64,000 bases of DNA from Lyophyllum atratum (Eukaryota > Basidiomycota > Agaricomycetes > Agaricales > Lyophyllaceae). The DNA is taken from assembly GCA_014905825.1 (NCBI GenBank), contig JACGCN010000021.1, forward strand, positions 372,001 through 436,000, read 5' to 3'. Within the stretch, counting starts at the first letter, position 1. The number at the start of each line of letters is the position of its first letter. This document shows, piece after piece, positions 20,482-31,943 of the stretch. The translations under genes were made by a program, and so were the position numbers. The notes under the pieces are model-generated. The model made no database searches. It saw only the letters and a program-made list of their open reading frames with translations, and was not told the DNA's origin.

Positions 20482-21756
20482 ATGTCCGTTCGTCTGTCGT
20501 CATTTGCGCGACTTGCCCTCTTCCTGTTGGCAGTCTTCCCTTCCTGGGTACAATGTGAGTTGGCCGAGTCTCCGCTAATGCGTCACCGATGTCACTAACC
20601 CCACCTAGGCAGCAGCAGTGAATCTCCTATGAAGCGGGCGGCTTGCCCAGCCCTACCAAGTAGCCCGCAGTTCTCCGACACTGCTCTGCCCGATCCCTTC
20701 ACCTTTCTGGACGGTTCAGCTGTAACCACCTTAGACGCCTGGACTTGTCGCCAGGCAGAGGTCAATTCGCTTTTCCAGATCAATGAGCTGGGTGCAAAGC
20801 CGCCGCCCCCCTCGACTCTGACCGCGACCTTGAGCTCATCCAATGCGCTTGCCATCACTGCTTCTGAAGCCGGAAAATCCATCACGTTCACGCCAACCAT
20901 CTCGCTCCCCACTACTGGGACGGCGCCATTCCCAGCCATCATAGCCTTTGATGGCTTGAGCATTCCCCGCCCAGCGGGCGTCGCTCTCATCACATTCAAT
21001 GTCGATGATATGGCACAACAGGTGAACCTCGCTAGCCGTGGCCAAGGAAAATTCTTCTCCCTATACGGGGCTAATGCTACTGCAAGCGCCATGATGGCCT
21101 GGGCCTGGGGAGTCAGCCGCATCATCGATGCGCTCGAAATGACACCTAGCGCCCACATTGACACGAAACGCATCGGCGTGACGGGATGTTCGCGTAATGG
21201 CAAGGGCGCGTTGGTCGCAGGCGCTTTTGATATACGCATCGCTTTGACGATTCCGCAGGAGTCTGGCTCCGGCGGTACGGACTGCTGGCGCCTGTCGGAT
21301 GCGCTGCAGGCGCGTGGGGTCGTCACGCAGACGGCGTCGGAGATTGTGCAGGAGAACGTTTGGTTCTCGAGGTCGTTTGAGACGTTCGCGAATACGTCTG
21401 TGAACACGTTGCCGGTCGATCACCATATGCTTGCGGGGCTGGTTGCGCCCCGAGCGTTGTTTGTTATTGACAATGTCGGGATCGACTGGTTGGGCGCGGA
21501 GAGTTCGCTTGGGTGCATGAAATCGGCGCGCAGGATTTGGCAGGCTTTGGGCGCGTCGGACAACATGGGATATTCGCAGGCGGCAAGCCATGACCACTGC
21601 TCGTTCCCGGCGTCGCAGCAGGCTGTCTTGACTGCGTTTATTGACAAGTTCTTGTTGGGTCTCTCGACTAACACGACGGTGACGGAGACGGCAGGGAACT
21701 ATACGTTTGATACGCCAGGTGTATGGGATCCCTGGAATGCCCCGCAGTTATCATGA
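20482..21756 (+). CDS. Secreted 4-O-methyl-glucuronoyl methylesterase (CE15)
   Basis: This enzyme cleaves ester links between lignin alcohols and glucuronoxylan side chains in the cell wall of plants. Exon 1 is 20482-20554, the intron 20555-20608 (GTGAGT...CCTAG), and exon 2 20609-21756, giving 406 aa. The N-terminus is a signal peptide ('LALFLLAVFPSWVQC'). Catalytic Ser ~219 lies in 'GVTGCSRNGKGA', an acidic residue ~242 in 'PQESGSGGTDCW', and His ~352 in 'ASHDHCSF', the Ser-Glu-His triad of the family. Length fits a CE15 without a cellulose-binding module. It stands alone, about 1 kb from the next gene. It indicates a plant-biomass-degrading lifestyle. Confidence 0.95.
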
Positions 21757-22700
21757 GTACATGGAAGGTATGGAATATTGAGACGTCTGGAGTTTTTCTC
21801 CTTCTGAACTTCATTCGTCTGTGATAATTTCCACCCCGCTACCGAACTGAGTACGTGCATAGCAATCAATCATGTATCGTGCTTACAGTGCTCCACATTA
21901 CCTTGGATTAAATGTCAACAAGCATCGCCGGCGTCATGCCAGTCTCGAGGCCATGCGTCGGGGGCAGTTTGAGTGTGAAACGAGTGTGGTCATATTAATA
22001 TCGGTGCCCTTGGTATTGACATCTTCATGGGCCGCTGCAAGGTCAAAAATCTGAATTGTGCAAACGTTAACCTCATGGCGAGTCGGTCCAATCACTGACA
22101 GTCACAGTAGGGTCGGCTGTGCCCGATCATTCGCAATTCTCACATGGTTGTTGCAACTCACCCTTTCACCTTCCCATCCCTCCTGCCTCTTACTACCATC
22201 ATCTTCAAAGATATCTTCGGCTTTTTTGGAATCGGTTTGATCATAACCGGTGAATTTTAGGCAATAGCTGCCAGACCTGGAGACGTCGCATGGTCAAGAT
22301 ATTTTTCGCATCTCCCTGCCCAGACTTACGGAATCTTCTGTCTCCTGGAGGAAAGCATCACGATTCACCTCACCAAAGTTATAAGTTGCGCATATACTTC
22401 AGCAGATCATGAATGTCTACACTATCGCAGATGTCATTGTGTCGATCGAACAGCGACGTTAGTGCGTATATGCGCTCAAATTCATGTTAGTCGATATTTA
22501 GGACCAAGAAGGCAGCCGTATCAAATCCTGACAAAGTAAAGCGCGAAGCATAGCGAGTGAGGACCGTTTAATCCATCGCAAGCTGTTTGCTGAAGTGCAC
22601 CTGTGGTACGGAGATAAGATTAGATCGAAGTGGTCTGGGGAAAACACGTGTCCGGAACTTTATACCCGAACCGCCGGTGATGATATTAATAAAAGTAAGC
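21757..22700. other. Intergenic, nothing recognised
   Basis: There is no supported gene between the esterase stop and the carnitine acetyltransferase start. Low-coding, AT-richer sequence with short chance frames. Confidence 0.4.
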
Positions 22701-22734
22701 TGCTCTGCTGTCCTGCTCGTCACGAAAAAGTCTG

Positions 22735-24869
22735 ATGCTTCGACTGGGCTCGTCGCTGGCCCGTCGTCCTTTGTCTCTCTCACCCATACCATCAATGGCA
22801 AAGAAGAACCACACATACACTGCTGATCCCAATGCACCCCCCATGCTGCGGTACCAGGCCTCTCTGCCATCACTCCCAGTGCCTCCACTTTCCTCGACAC
22901 TCGCAAAGTACATCGAGACCGTTCAACCCCTTCTGACCCCGGCGCAATTTGCACACACGAAATCCACAGCAGAGGCCTTCCTTGCCTCCCCGTTCGCGGC
23001 CACCCTACAAAAACGATTAGAGGATCGCGCCGCAGAGGTCGGCGATAACTGGCTGAGCGATTGGTGGAATGATGCGGCGTATATGGGCTACCGGGACCCC
23101 GTGGTCGTATTCGTGAGCTACTACTTCGTACACGTTGGAGACCGCCAGCGGAAGAGCGGGCCTAGTGCGGCAGCCCAGCTCATCAAGGCCATGCTGCCGT
23201 TCCGGCACATGGTGGAGACTGGGTCACTTGAGCCGGAGAAAGTGCGCGGAACCCCGCTGTGCATGGAATCGTACAAGTGGCTATTCCACGCGTCCAGGTA
23301 CCCCAAGATCCCCTCAGATACGGCGGCCAAGTTTTCTTCGGTGGAACATAATCACATCGTCGTTCTCCGGAAGAACCGCTTCTTCGTCGTACCCCTTGCG
23401 CATCCTGATACGGGTGCGGAGCTCTCGGCTGCAGAGCTTGAGGAGCAGTTCACCCGCATCACGCAGACTGCGACGACGCCGGGCACACCTATCGGCGCTC
23501 TGACGTCAGATAATCGCGATCACTGGACACATGCGCGGGAGGCACTCCTGGCGCTTCCCGGAAACGCCGAGAAGGCGCGTTTCATCGAAAGCGCGATGAT
23601 CATTCTGTGCCTTGACGATACTGCTCCTGTAACGCGAGAGGCGGCCGGTTGGGCGAGTTGGGTTGGTGATGGGCGGAATCGGTGGTACGATAAGCATCAA
23701 TGTACGATCACGATTGCCTCCTCCATTCGGTCTTTCTGATGAAGCTTAACAGTGATTGTGCACGATAATGGCCGTTCTGGTTTCCTTGGCGAACATTCGT
23801 GCATGGATGGCACCCCTACATTACGGATGAACGAATTTATGCTCGCGACCCTTGCCCGTGGCAAGGCTGAGCTTGGAGCGCCTAAAAGCGAGGACACTGG
23901 CAAGGAGCTTCCTCCTCCTACGGAGCTCGTGTTCGCGACGGACGAGAAGGTGAAGACGCTCGTGAAAGAGGCGGAGCAGCGATTCGACGAGTTAGTAGGA
24001 CGTCATGATATGAAGGTCCGTTGCTCCACTGTTTCTGCCACCAGCCCAGCCTGATCCAGCTCCCGCAGGTCCTCCACTACGAAGCTTACGGCAAGAACGC
24101 GATCAAGAGGCATGCCATCTCGCCAGACGCATGGGTACAACTTACAAAGCAGCTAGCGTTCTGGAAGATGTATGGCCGGATGGGGGTGACCTATGAGTCT
24201 GCCCAGACGCGCAAGTACAAGAAGGGCCGCACGGAGGTTATCCGTAGTGCTAGCAATGAGGGGCGCCAGTTCGTTGAGGCCATGGTTGAAGGCCGGACGG
24301 ATCCTACCCAACTACGGACGCTCTTCCAGCGGGCGGCGTCGAGACATATGCAGTATGGGGCCTGGGCGGCGGACGGGCAGGGAGTAGACCGGCATTTGTT
24401 CGGGTTGAAGAAGCTCGTGAAGACGGAGGAGGGAGAGGAAGTGCCTGAGCTTTATAAGGATGAGGCTTTTGCGAAGTCGAATCATTGGGAGCTGAGTACG
24501 AGTCAGCTCAGTAGTCCTTACTTCGATGGATGGGGCTACGGAGAGGGTGAGTGGCTACTTTTCTACGCTTGTTTTCTCCTTTGGAGGTGGAGCGTCTATA
24601 TGGGCATCTCATTCGTCACCTTAATCTCCTCCTTTCCGTTGGTCAGGCTTCTTACTTACTTATGTTCTAACTTTCACGCAGTCGTTCCGGACGGCTATGG
24701 CCTTGCGTACGCCATTGGTGACGAGTACATCCGGTGGACAATTACAAGCTTAAAGCGCGACAACGACGTGCTCGCACACTACCTCGCCGAAGCCGCGACA
24801 GAGATCCGGGACATGATGGAGGCTGCGAAGAAGGCAGATACGCCCAAGGAGGGGAAGGCGAAGTTGTAG
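22735..24869 (+). CDS. Carnitine O-acetyltransferase, 631 aa
   Basis: Transfers acetyl groups between CoA and carnitine for shuttling between peroxisome and mitochondrion. Exons are 22735-23701, 23753-24015, 24069-24546 and 24682-24869; the joined length is 632 codons including stop. Family motifs are 'NWLSDWWNDAAYMGYRDPVV', 'PLCMESYKWLFHASRYP', the catalytic-His block 'GEHSCMDGTPT' (His ~337), 'MYGRMGVTYESAQTRKYKKG', and 'PDGYGLAYAIGD' near the C-terminus. The first 20 residues are Arg/Ser/Leu-rich without acids, like a mitochondrial presequence, and a second ATG at ~22795 (MAKKNH) would give a shorter form. Yeast Cat2 uses such alternative starts for dual targeting, so this may too. No C-terminal peroxisomal AKL-type signal is obvious (it ends GKAKL, a weak match to the PTS1 class). 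Confidence 0.93.
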
Positions 24870-26413
24870 GTTGTACCGCGGTGGTCGTTACTTCAAATAC
24901 GAGGTTTGTAGTGGAAAGATTTGAGGACCAGGGACCTAGAGTCTAGATCCGATTCCTAGAACCTAGACAGTACTAATCATTCACCTTCGGGATTGTATGG
25001 ATTCGCCGGGTGACGCACTATGTATAGAAAGAAGTTTTGCGTTGGCTTCTACGGGAAGTGATGAGACCATAAGGCACATAGTTGGCGGGCTTTGTGAGGT
25101 GATGATGGGCCCTGCGGACCGATAGTGGCGCAACTTGGCTGCGCGATGAAGCTTGGCACGCCGAGTTAATAATCGAAAGACTTGGAGCCTCTGAGAGCTC
25201 ACGGAAAAGACTGATCATGCGATGCTCTTTGGATTGCACGGCGGAGCTGGTCAGAAATTCATTTGGTCACCGTTGCACGCATCACCAAAACGTAGTTCAT
25301 TATTAGCCGTTTGAACGTCCTTAGACATGTGTACAACGTCTAGAGTCAGTGATGGACATTAGTATAGCTGATGTACACATACATCCTGCGAGGAAGCAAC
25401 AGATGCATTCTAGACAGGCAGGCGTCTGAGTCTCTCTGGAAACACCATGAAAAATGATATGCCAGTAAGTATCCAGTTTCGCAAGGTTGTATTGCTGCTG
25501 CAGACCAAGATCGGTTACGACATATGTATGCCCGCGCCCAATTCGACACCGTATCCTGATACTTGAGCTTAATCTAACACAAGTCTTGTGATTGATGACA
25601 GTTCGTGCCTGAAAGCGTTCGTCGACACGGGAGGTTGGCGGAAGGTGCGAAATAGGGCCTGTCAAGTGATGAAGCATGCTACGGCTCGGTCAACTTGCCG
25701 AAGACCGGCGGCATAAAAGTTTCGAGGCAGAGAAGTGGAAGCAAAACAAGTCATGATTGCAAATCACAGATAGGCTCGAGCCTTGTGGAGCGTTCCTGAT
25801 CCGTAGACTTCGAAAAGAAAAGCGAAAACTTGGATCATTCTCGCAAGTAAGTTCTAGTATGACACGAGAGTCAACACTACCAATCCGACCATCTGATGGG
25901 ATGGACGGCGCAAGAGTGATGTACGTCTTTGAAACCATGTGCAATGTATCCATCCTAGTACAGTGCGTCGACCAATGGCCAATGTAGATTCAGGATCTGA
26001 AAGTCTTAAACGGCGGACACGCCCGAGATGGTAGTATAGGCCAAGGGGCGGGATACGGTTGAAGGGAATTCCTGTCGGCGCACAACAAGAACCTAGAGCG
26101 TCCTGCCAGGTGCGGCAGCCAATCCAAGATCATATGGAGACCAAAGCCAGAGATGAGAGCACGAGTCCTGAGAGGGGATGTAGCCAGACCGTCTGATCAT
26201 TTCAGGAGGGTACACTGACACGGAAGCTGCCCAGAAGATGATGGAGGATCGGTGGTAGGAAGGAGGTGGTGGCATTGTCAAAGCGCCTCTGATCGGTTTA
26301 CAAGGTCCCAGGAAGTATAGGACTGTGTCTTTAGAAGGAAGATTGTGGAAGCATGGATGGTCAACTGATAGTGTCCTGCAGCTGCCCAACATAAATGATT
26401 CGAACGGTTCACG
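24870..26413. other. Intergenic, nothing recognised
   Basis: Short frames on both strands show no family resemblance or splice-consistent structure. The MULE-like element begins just after. Confidence 0.4.
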
Positions 26414-27343
26414 GATGACACGCAGGCTCCTAAAACCAGCCGTCGATATGGTGAAGACGACTTTATCTGAGAGCGAGGTAGTTGTAAATCAGGTGGAATT
26501 TGGTCATGTGAGAATTTTGATGAGCCAATCAGAGCAGGGGTAGTTTGGTCGTCGTTCACCATATGACGGCTGGCAAAATACCACCGGCAGCTCAATCGGC
26601 ACATCAGCGGAGTGTCAACTCACGTGACCACGACGCGTTCGTTGAGATCGAGTTCAACAGCGGCATCGTGTTCAAGGTTCCGCTTTCACATCTCGCCGTC
26701 ACGCTCGTTTACACCTATTCTATGGCTATCTAATTGCTTTACAGCTCTACTTGATCCACTCTCTCCACCTCCTGACTCTCTTCGCCTGCATTTTCTTTGT
26801 ATTCATCACACTTCTAATAATGGCTACCACTAATCCACCAGCATCTCGCAACCGGAGCGTTAAGGACATCCGGAGAGTGGCATGGTAGTGAGCTCTCGAG
26901 AGGGTTAAATTTTTCTATTTGAAATTGACCCTGAGGAGGCCTAGTAATATAGTTTGCAACCGTCGATCACACGTACTCGGAGGCATGATATCGGGCAAAA
27001 ATTCTAGAACATTGCTGAATGATATTCTGCTACTTAACTCACTCGCTGGCTTGTCCCGTTGACATCTTCAAGGTGTTCAAAGACTGTACGAACTCAATCA
27101 ACAAAAACGCATGAACGCGTCGTAGCCTCGTGAGTTGACACTCCGCTGATGTGCCGATTGAGCTGCCGGTGGTATTTTGCCAGCCGTCATATGGTGAACG
27201 ACAACCAAAACTACCCCGATACTGATTGGCTAGTAATCACATGATGAGAAAATCTATTTTTACTGATCAAGCCTCAACACCCGCAGTGGGATAGAGTTGT
27301 CTTCACCATATCGACGGCTGGTTTTAGGAGCCTGGATGACACG
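26414..27343. mobile_element. Non-autonomous MULE-like element with 9-bp target duplication
   Basis: The element is 26423-27334 (912 bp), flanked on both sides by GATGACACG (26414-26422 and 27335-27343). Terminal inverted repeats of about 210 bp start CAGGCTCCTAAAACCAG. The outer ~36 bp and the inner ~85 bp are almost identical and the stretch between them has diverged. Each arm itself holds an inverted pair, CCAGCCGTCgATATGGTGAA and its reverse complement, so that motif occurs four times. A 9-bp duplication with long inverted repeats is typical of Mutator-like elements. No transposase is present. The centre has only a 22-codon frame starting at 26821. Confidence 0.9.
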
Positions 27344-27825
27344 ATGATTTTACTCCGGACCTATCTCGGATTACATAAGTTTGGAGCCTTGCGGTGCTCG
27401 TGGAGTTTGAACGCACATTTTCCCCTTACCCACTGCAGCCAAGAACGGTCAACGCTTTTCATTTCCATTGGCAACAGGCTGTTCTTTCATTTCTGCAACT
27501 TTCTTGGCATGTATATGAGCACCGCCTCGTCCGTCGAGGAGTTGAGTACTTTGTACCCCACTCCAATAAAATTCGCCAAGGTGTAGCCAACAATCATTTT
27601 GTGATCCAACAGGCGACACTGTGATCTCTATGCTAAAGATACACACGACATCCCGGACTAGATCAACGGGGCTAGCGGTGGATGTCGTCCTGATACAGTA
27701 GGTCATGACATATACAGAGCGTTGGCAGAGTTTGGCAGTCGGATTCACAGCACGCAAGCGTAATCTTAGATTTTAAAGTTGCCTAACCCGGGCGTTCGAT
27801 GCCCACACTTTGCCTTCTCATCTGA
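27344..27825. other. Intergenic, nothing recognised
   Basis: No gene was found. CTATAAAG at ~27827 is the probable TATA element of the DUF6534 gene that follows, about 85 bp before its ATG. Confidence 0.4.
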
Positions 27826-27912
27826 TCTATAAAGTCCGGAGTAATAACCTTCCCTTGCCAGTGCCTATTCAGCCCTGCGCTCCCCCTCAACTTGTTACAT
27901 AGCTTCGACAGC

Positions 27913-29594
27913 ATGGCCACCACCGCACTCCCTCCCATTCCTCCTAATATCGTTGATATGTAAGTGCTCATACTACCCACTAAACCCTTGCCTCATCAAA
28001 ACAATCGCTAGTACCGCACCTCAGCTAATCGGGACGCTATTTAACTGGATGCTTTATGGCGTGTTATCCGTCCAAACCTGTGAGTTGTAGATCTACCCGA
28101 CCCTGAAAGGCTCTGAAAGTACCTGTCCGATGCTACCAGATGTTTACTACCTAAACTTCCCCGATGACACACTTTTCAACAAATCCCTTGGTGAGGTTTC
28201 GCGTCGTCGGCATAGTTCTCACAGTATGCTAACCGGGACTGCCATCATCCGCAGTGTACGGGACTTACATTCTCGAAATTGTGCAGACCGCTATGACAGC
28301 TGCGGATTTGTACTTCTGGTACCTCCTCTCATTGTCCTATGCCTTTCTGCCCGTTCACGATGGTGTAGGTTTGCGAGTGGATACGGAAATATGCTCCATC
28401 TAGGAAGCGTGTACATCTCACCAGCAGACACGCCGATTCTTTGTGGAATCATTGCTGCTGTCGTGCAGCTCTTCTTCGCATATCGTATCTTCACCCTGCG
28501 GAGGTCATACTTGTGGATTTGCGTCCTGATTGTTTTGGTATGAGAAGCTTGACTGCCTCCACACTTTGGTTGACATTGACGTTCACTCTCATGTAGACTT
28601 CGATCGTTCAGACCGCTGGAGCTTTCGGAACTGCCATCCGAGTAAGTTACTCTCAGTATCAATTGTGTCTGTTGAAGGGTGTGGCTCATTCTCTTCAACA
28701 ACTTAGGGCTTCAAACTCGCAGAGTATTCCCGTTTCCACGAAAACGTGCTGTTCCCAGAGTCATTCCACGTATGTCGCCATCGATGTTTTCATAGCTATC
28801 TTGTCTGACCCCGCGGGCGGGATTGTCATAGGTCTGGCTTATCGGTGATACTGTGTGCGATATTCTCATCGCGGGCACGATGATATGGATTGTGAGTGTA
28901 ATGATGCCCGAAGTTGATATTGACTAAACGGAGAATCGTATGTAGTTCTACAAGTCGCGCCAAGAAGGAGTCGGCCACGCGACCAAGATCCTTGCCCAGC
29001 TCGTTCGCCTCATCGTCGAGACTAATACACTGACTGGTGAGTACTAAGATTCCATGAAGATTCAATTCTATTAAACTTAACCCATGACCGCTCATACCAG
29101 CTAGCATGGCCTTATTGTCTTTAATCGCTTACGTCGCGCTTCCGACCAACAATCTATTTGTCTGCACGTACGTATTGATCAACATCTCCCAAAATCGACT
29201 TGCAAGAGCTCATCTTTATCACGCAGAACGCTTATAATGGGAAAGCTGTAGGCTTAATTCCTCCCTACATTCTATCTCGCGTCTAAATTCGATTTTTTAG
29301 GTACTCCAACACACTTCTCGTGACATTCAACAATCGACTCGCCCTTCGTAAAAGCAACATGAATGAGCACAGTAGCTATGGGAGTGGAGGAACTGGTCGC
29401 ACGCCTGTCCGCCGTCCGGGCGAGACCTTCAACAGCGAGGTTAGCACTTTCCGTATCGCGACAGATCGATTCGCGACGACTGCGAAGTCTGACGTCGAAA
29501 GCTATGAGATCGGGGTGAGTTCTTTGTTTATTCAAGTGAAGCGGAAGACTGATGACTTTGCAATCGATTAAAGAGTATGAAGAGGCCAGAGTGA
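27913..29594 (+). CDS. DUF6534 integral membrane protein A, 326 aa
   Basis: A member of the basidiomycete DUF6534 family, multi-pass membrane proteins of unknown role. Thirteen exons (27913-27959, 28012-28079, 28140-28190, 28255-28318, 28369-28537, 28597-28641, 28707-28769, 28832-28891, 28946-29036, 29101-29167, 29227-29247, 29301-29514, 29574-29594) join to 327 codons. Landmarks are 'APQLIGTLFNWMLYGVLSVQ', 'YYLNFPDD', 'FASGYGNM', 'IIAAVVQLFFAYRIFTLRRS', 'VWLIGDTVCDILIAG', 'VETNTLTASMALLSL', 'TLIMGKLYSNTLLVTFNNR' and a hydrophilic Ser/Arg tail. About seven hydrophobic segments are evident. It lacks the intron between APQ and LIGTLFNW that the other four copies here have. The short last exon (SMKRPE) differs from the LKEVRVH-type ending of its paralogues. 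Confidence 0.9.
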
Positions 29595-31860
29595 GGGATT
29601 CACGATTGCGGGAGTGAACGATGCTAGATGCTAGAGGAGATACCCGGACTTTGTGCTCTTCATCTGCGTGTAACTCGTATGGCTTTGTAATTATTCGTTC
29701 TTTTGGGATATATCCACACTCGGCGTGGGTGGGAAGGATCATATGTAGAAGTACATATACACCTGCTTTTATGATCATAAAAGCTTTACTGCAGATGGCA
29801 GAACCATTCTCCGTATAATTGAGATTACCCCCTTTCGTAGTGCACGTCCGCCGTTCCCTTTCCTTTCCGTCGTCTGAGCATGGCATCGGACTACCCATTA
29901 CAGTTGGTTGGTTCCCGCTGAGGTGCGTGAGATTCTTATCGTCATGATCGGGCGGATTGCACCAATTTCTATATCGCCGGGGCTCCTCCGGTAAATACTA
30001 CAGTTGGGAAAGGTGATCAAGAAATTTAAACGCCTTCCGATTGCGTTCATTGCCCTACTGTCGGGCAAGTGGTTTTATACTAGCCGACACCCGATTTCAC
30101 AGTACTTACTCGATGAAGCTCCGAATGGGACGACGGCTGATCTAAGTTTCTGGACTAAGTATCAAAAAAGAAGCAAGGTGCGTTATCATCAGTATGGATC
30201 AGTATGGACCAGTATGGATGGATCAGAAGGTTATACATTGTCACTTCGTATAGACCAGGGGCTGATTGGGCTGATGATCATCTCGATCGGGTACAATTTG
30301 AATCCGTTCAGGTTCCACCGATCGTAACTTTTAGCCTCCGCCTCTCGAACTCGGACCACCATCACTTTATTCCCGCCACCCCTGAGTGGGGCTTACCCTG
30401 AGTTGACAGCAACATCAGCAGCTGGTTCAAACAGTCTCGCCCAAAGACCTGTGACGCGCATAGTTCTATGGTACCCCCCTGTCTACGTCTCCGACTACGT
30501 GCTTGGACCCATGTGATGTTGAGTAAGTCTACCTTGTCTGCACCCAGAAAGGCACTGAACGGCCGCGATCCTGAATAACCTGATAGCTTCGTGCCCGGAA
30601 CACATGCCTACCCATGAATCGTTGAACGCAAGCACAAAATATGGACCTGCGATGTCGTCATGTATCGTCTAGACTGCTAGTAGAAGAGAAGGGCGATGTG
30701 TCTATGATGCAAAATGAACTGAAAATGCTGCGCTCCGCAAGCTCATACATGTAAGAGTGGTCCCTGGGTCACCAAAACGCTTAACAAGGGTGCGAGCGCC
30801 GTGCGTATATCCCCTTCCCGCTATTTTAACTTACCTTTATCTGCAGTACCTATCGAAGAGGGCGAAACTGCACTTTCCAGACCAAGGCGAAAGGAACGCT
30901 GACACGCTCGGGCTGGCGGTGTGGGGTGTGACAGAGCACCCGCAGCGGCACTTCGGACAGCAGGGCTGGTAGCACCTATCATATTTCCGCAGACCGCTCA
31001 AATTGGTGCAAAGTCTCGGAATTTGGAATCGTTTCAAATTGAGAAATTGAGGTAAGCTCTTTTGCCAACCCGATCAATAATTTCGAATACTGAGGCAGTA
31101 TAAGTCTGTAGACGAGATACCTATATCTTTGAGCGTATCGTCGAGCACTTGTGATCAAATCATTTCCCTTCACCGTCGCCTCCTGTTTTCATCCTATGAC
31201 ATTCCTCATTTTTTGCCTTCTTGTCCGTTGTTACTTCACTGTCCTTTTCTCTATATAGATTTTCCACTGGTGCGATTACTTCTAACGACACCGATGTATT
31301 GTCCCGCAGGAGGTTGTCGCTTGCCATATGCCCGGGCTCCCCCAGGTAAAGGCCGAAACTTGTATCGTGCTGGCGTACCGCCCATCATCCACCGTGCGTG
31401 CCTTGATCGTTGTTAACCAGCGGCTCCTCGCTTCCCTTCTCATTAGCTCGCACCGCAGTCTATTTCTTACCCTCCTCCTTGACATATCCCATGCAAAATA
31501 ACCCGCGACACGATGTCCCTACTTCGATCTCTCTGGCTGGTGGACTTTCCAAGTACGCTACGAAGGCGTTGAGTCAGATCTTAGCTCAGACAAGACAGCC
31601 AGTGGTGGTGTAGGTGAGCCAGTCACGATTGGCCGACATCTAACTTGGTAGCTCTGATGGACGGAAGTGATTGATATATCGCAGCTGCGCGCAGGTCTCA
31701 TAACCGTCCTCCATCGGATAGGCTTGATTGCTCGTCTGGAGACAAGAGATGTCATTCGCGAGGCCAAGCGAAGTAATGCATATCGCAGATGGTTGTGCGT
31801 ACAGCTTAGGCAGTGGATGCACAGTCGTCGCCTTTTCCTTCGGCTCTTGCCTACCAGTAC
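29595..31860. other. Long intergenic stretch, nothing recognised
   Basis: About 2.2 kb without a convincing gene. There is a small repeated phrase (CAGTATGGATCAGTATGGACCAG, near 30190) but no mobile-element ends. A CTATAAAG at 31862 is the probable TATA element of DUF6534 gene B. Confidence 0.4.
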
Positions 31861-31943
31861 TCTATAAAGGAAGAAGCGGTGCCTTATTCGCTCGATCTCC
31901 GCGAGCGGACGACTGAACTGCACCCACACTTCACTCGATCTGC

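Noticed and set aside
26821..26889. Small frame (MATTNPPASRNRS...) within the MULE-like element
   Set aside because: Only 22 codons with no homology I can see; at most a captured gene fragment.
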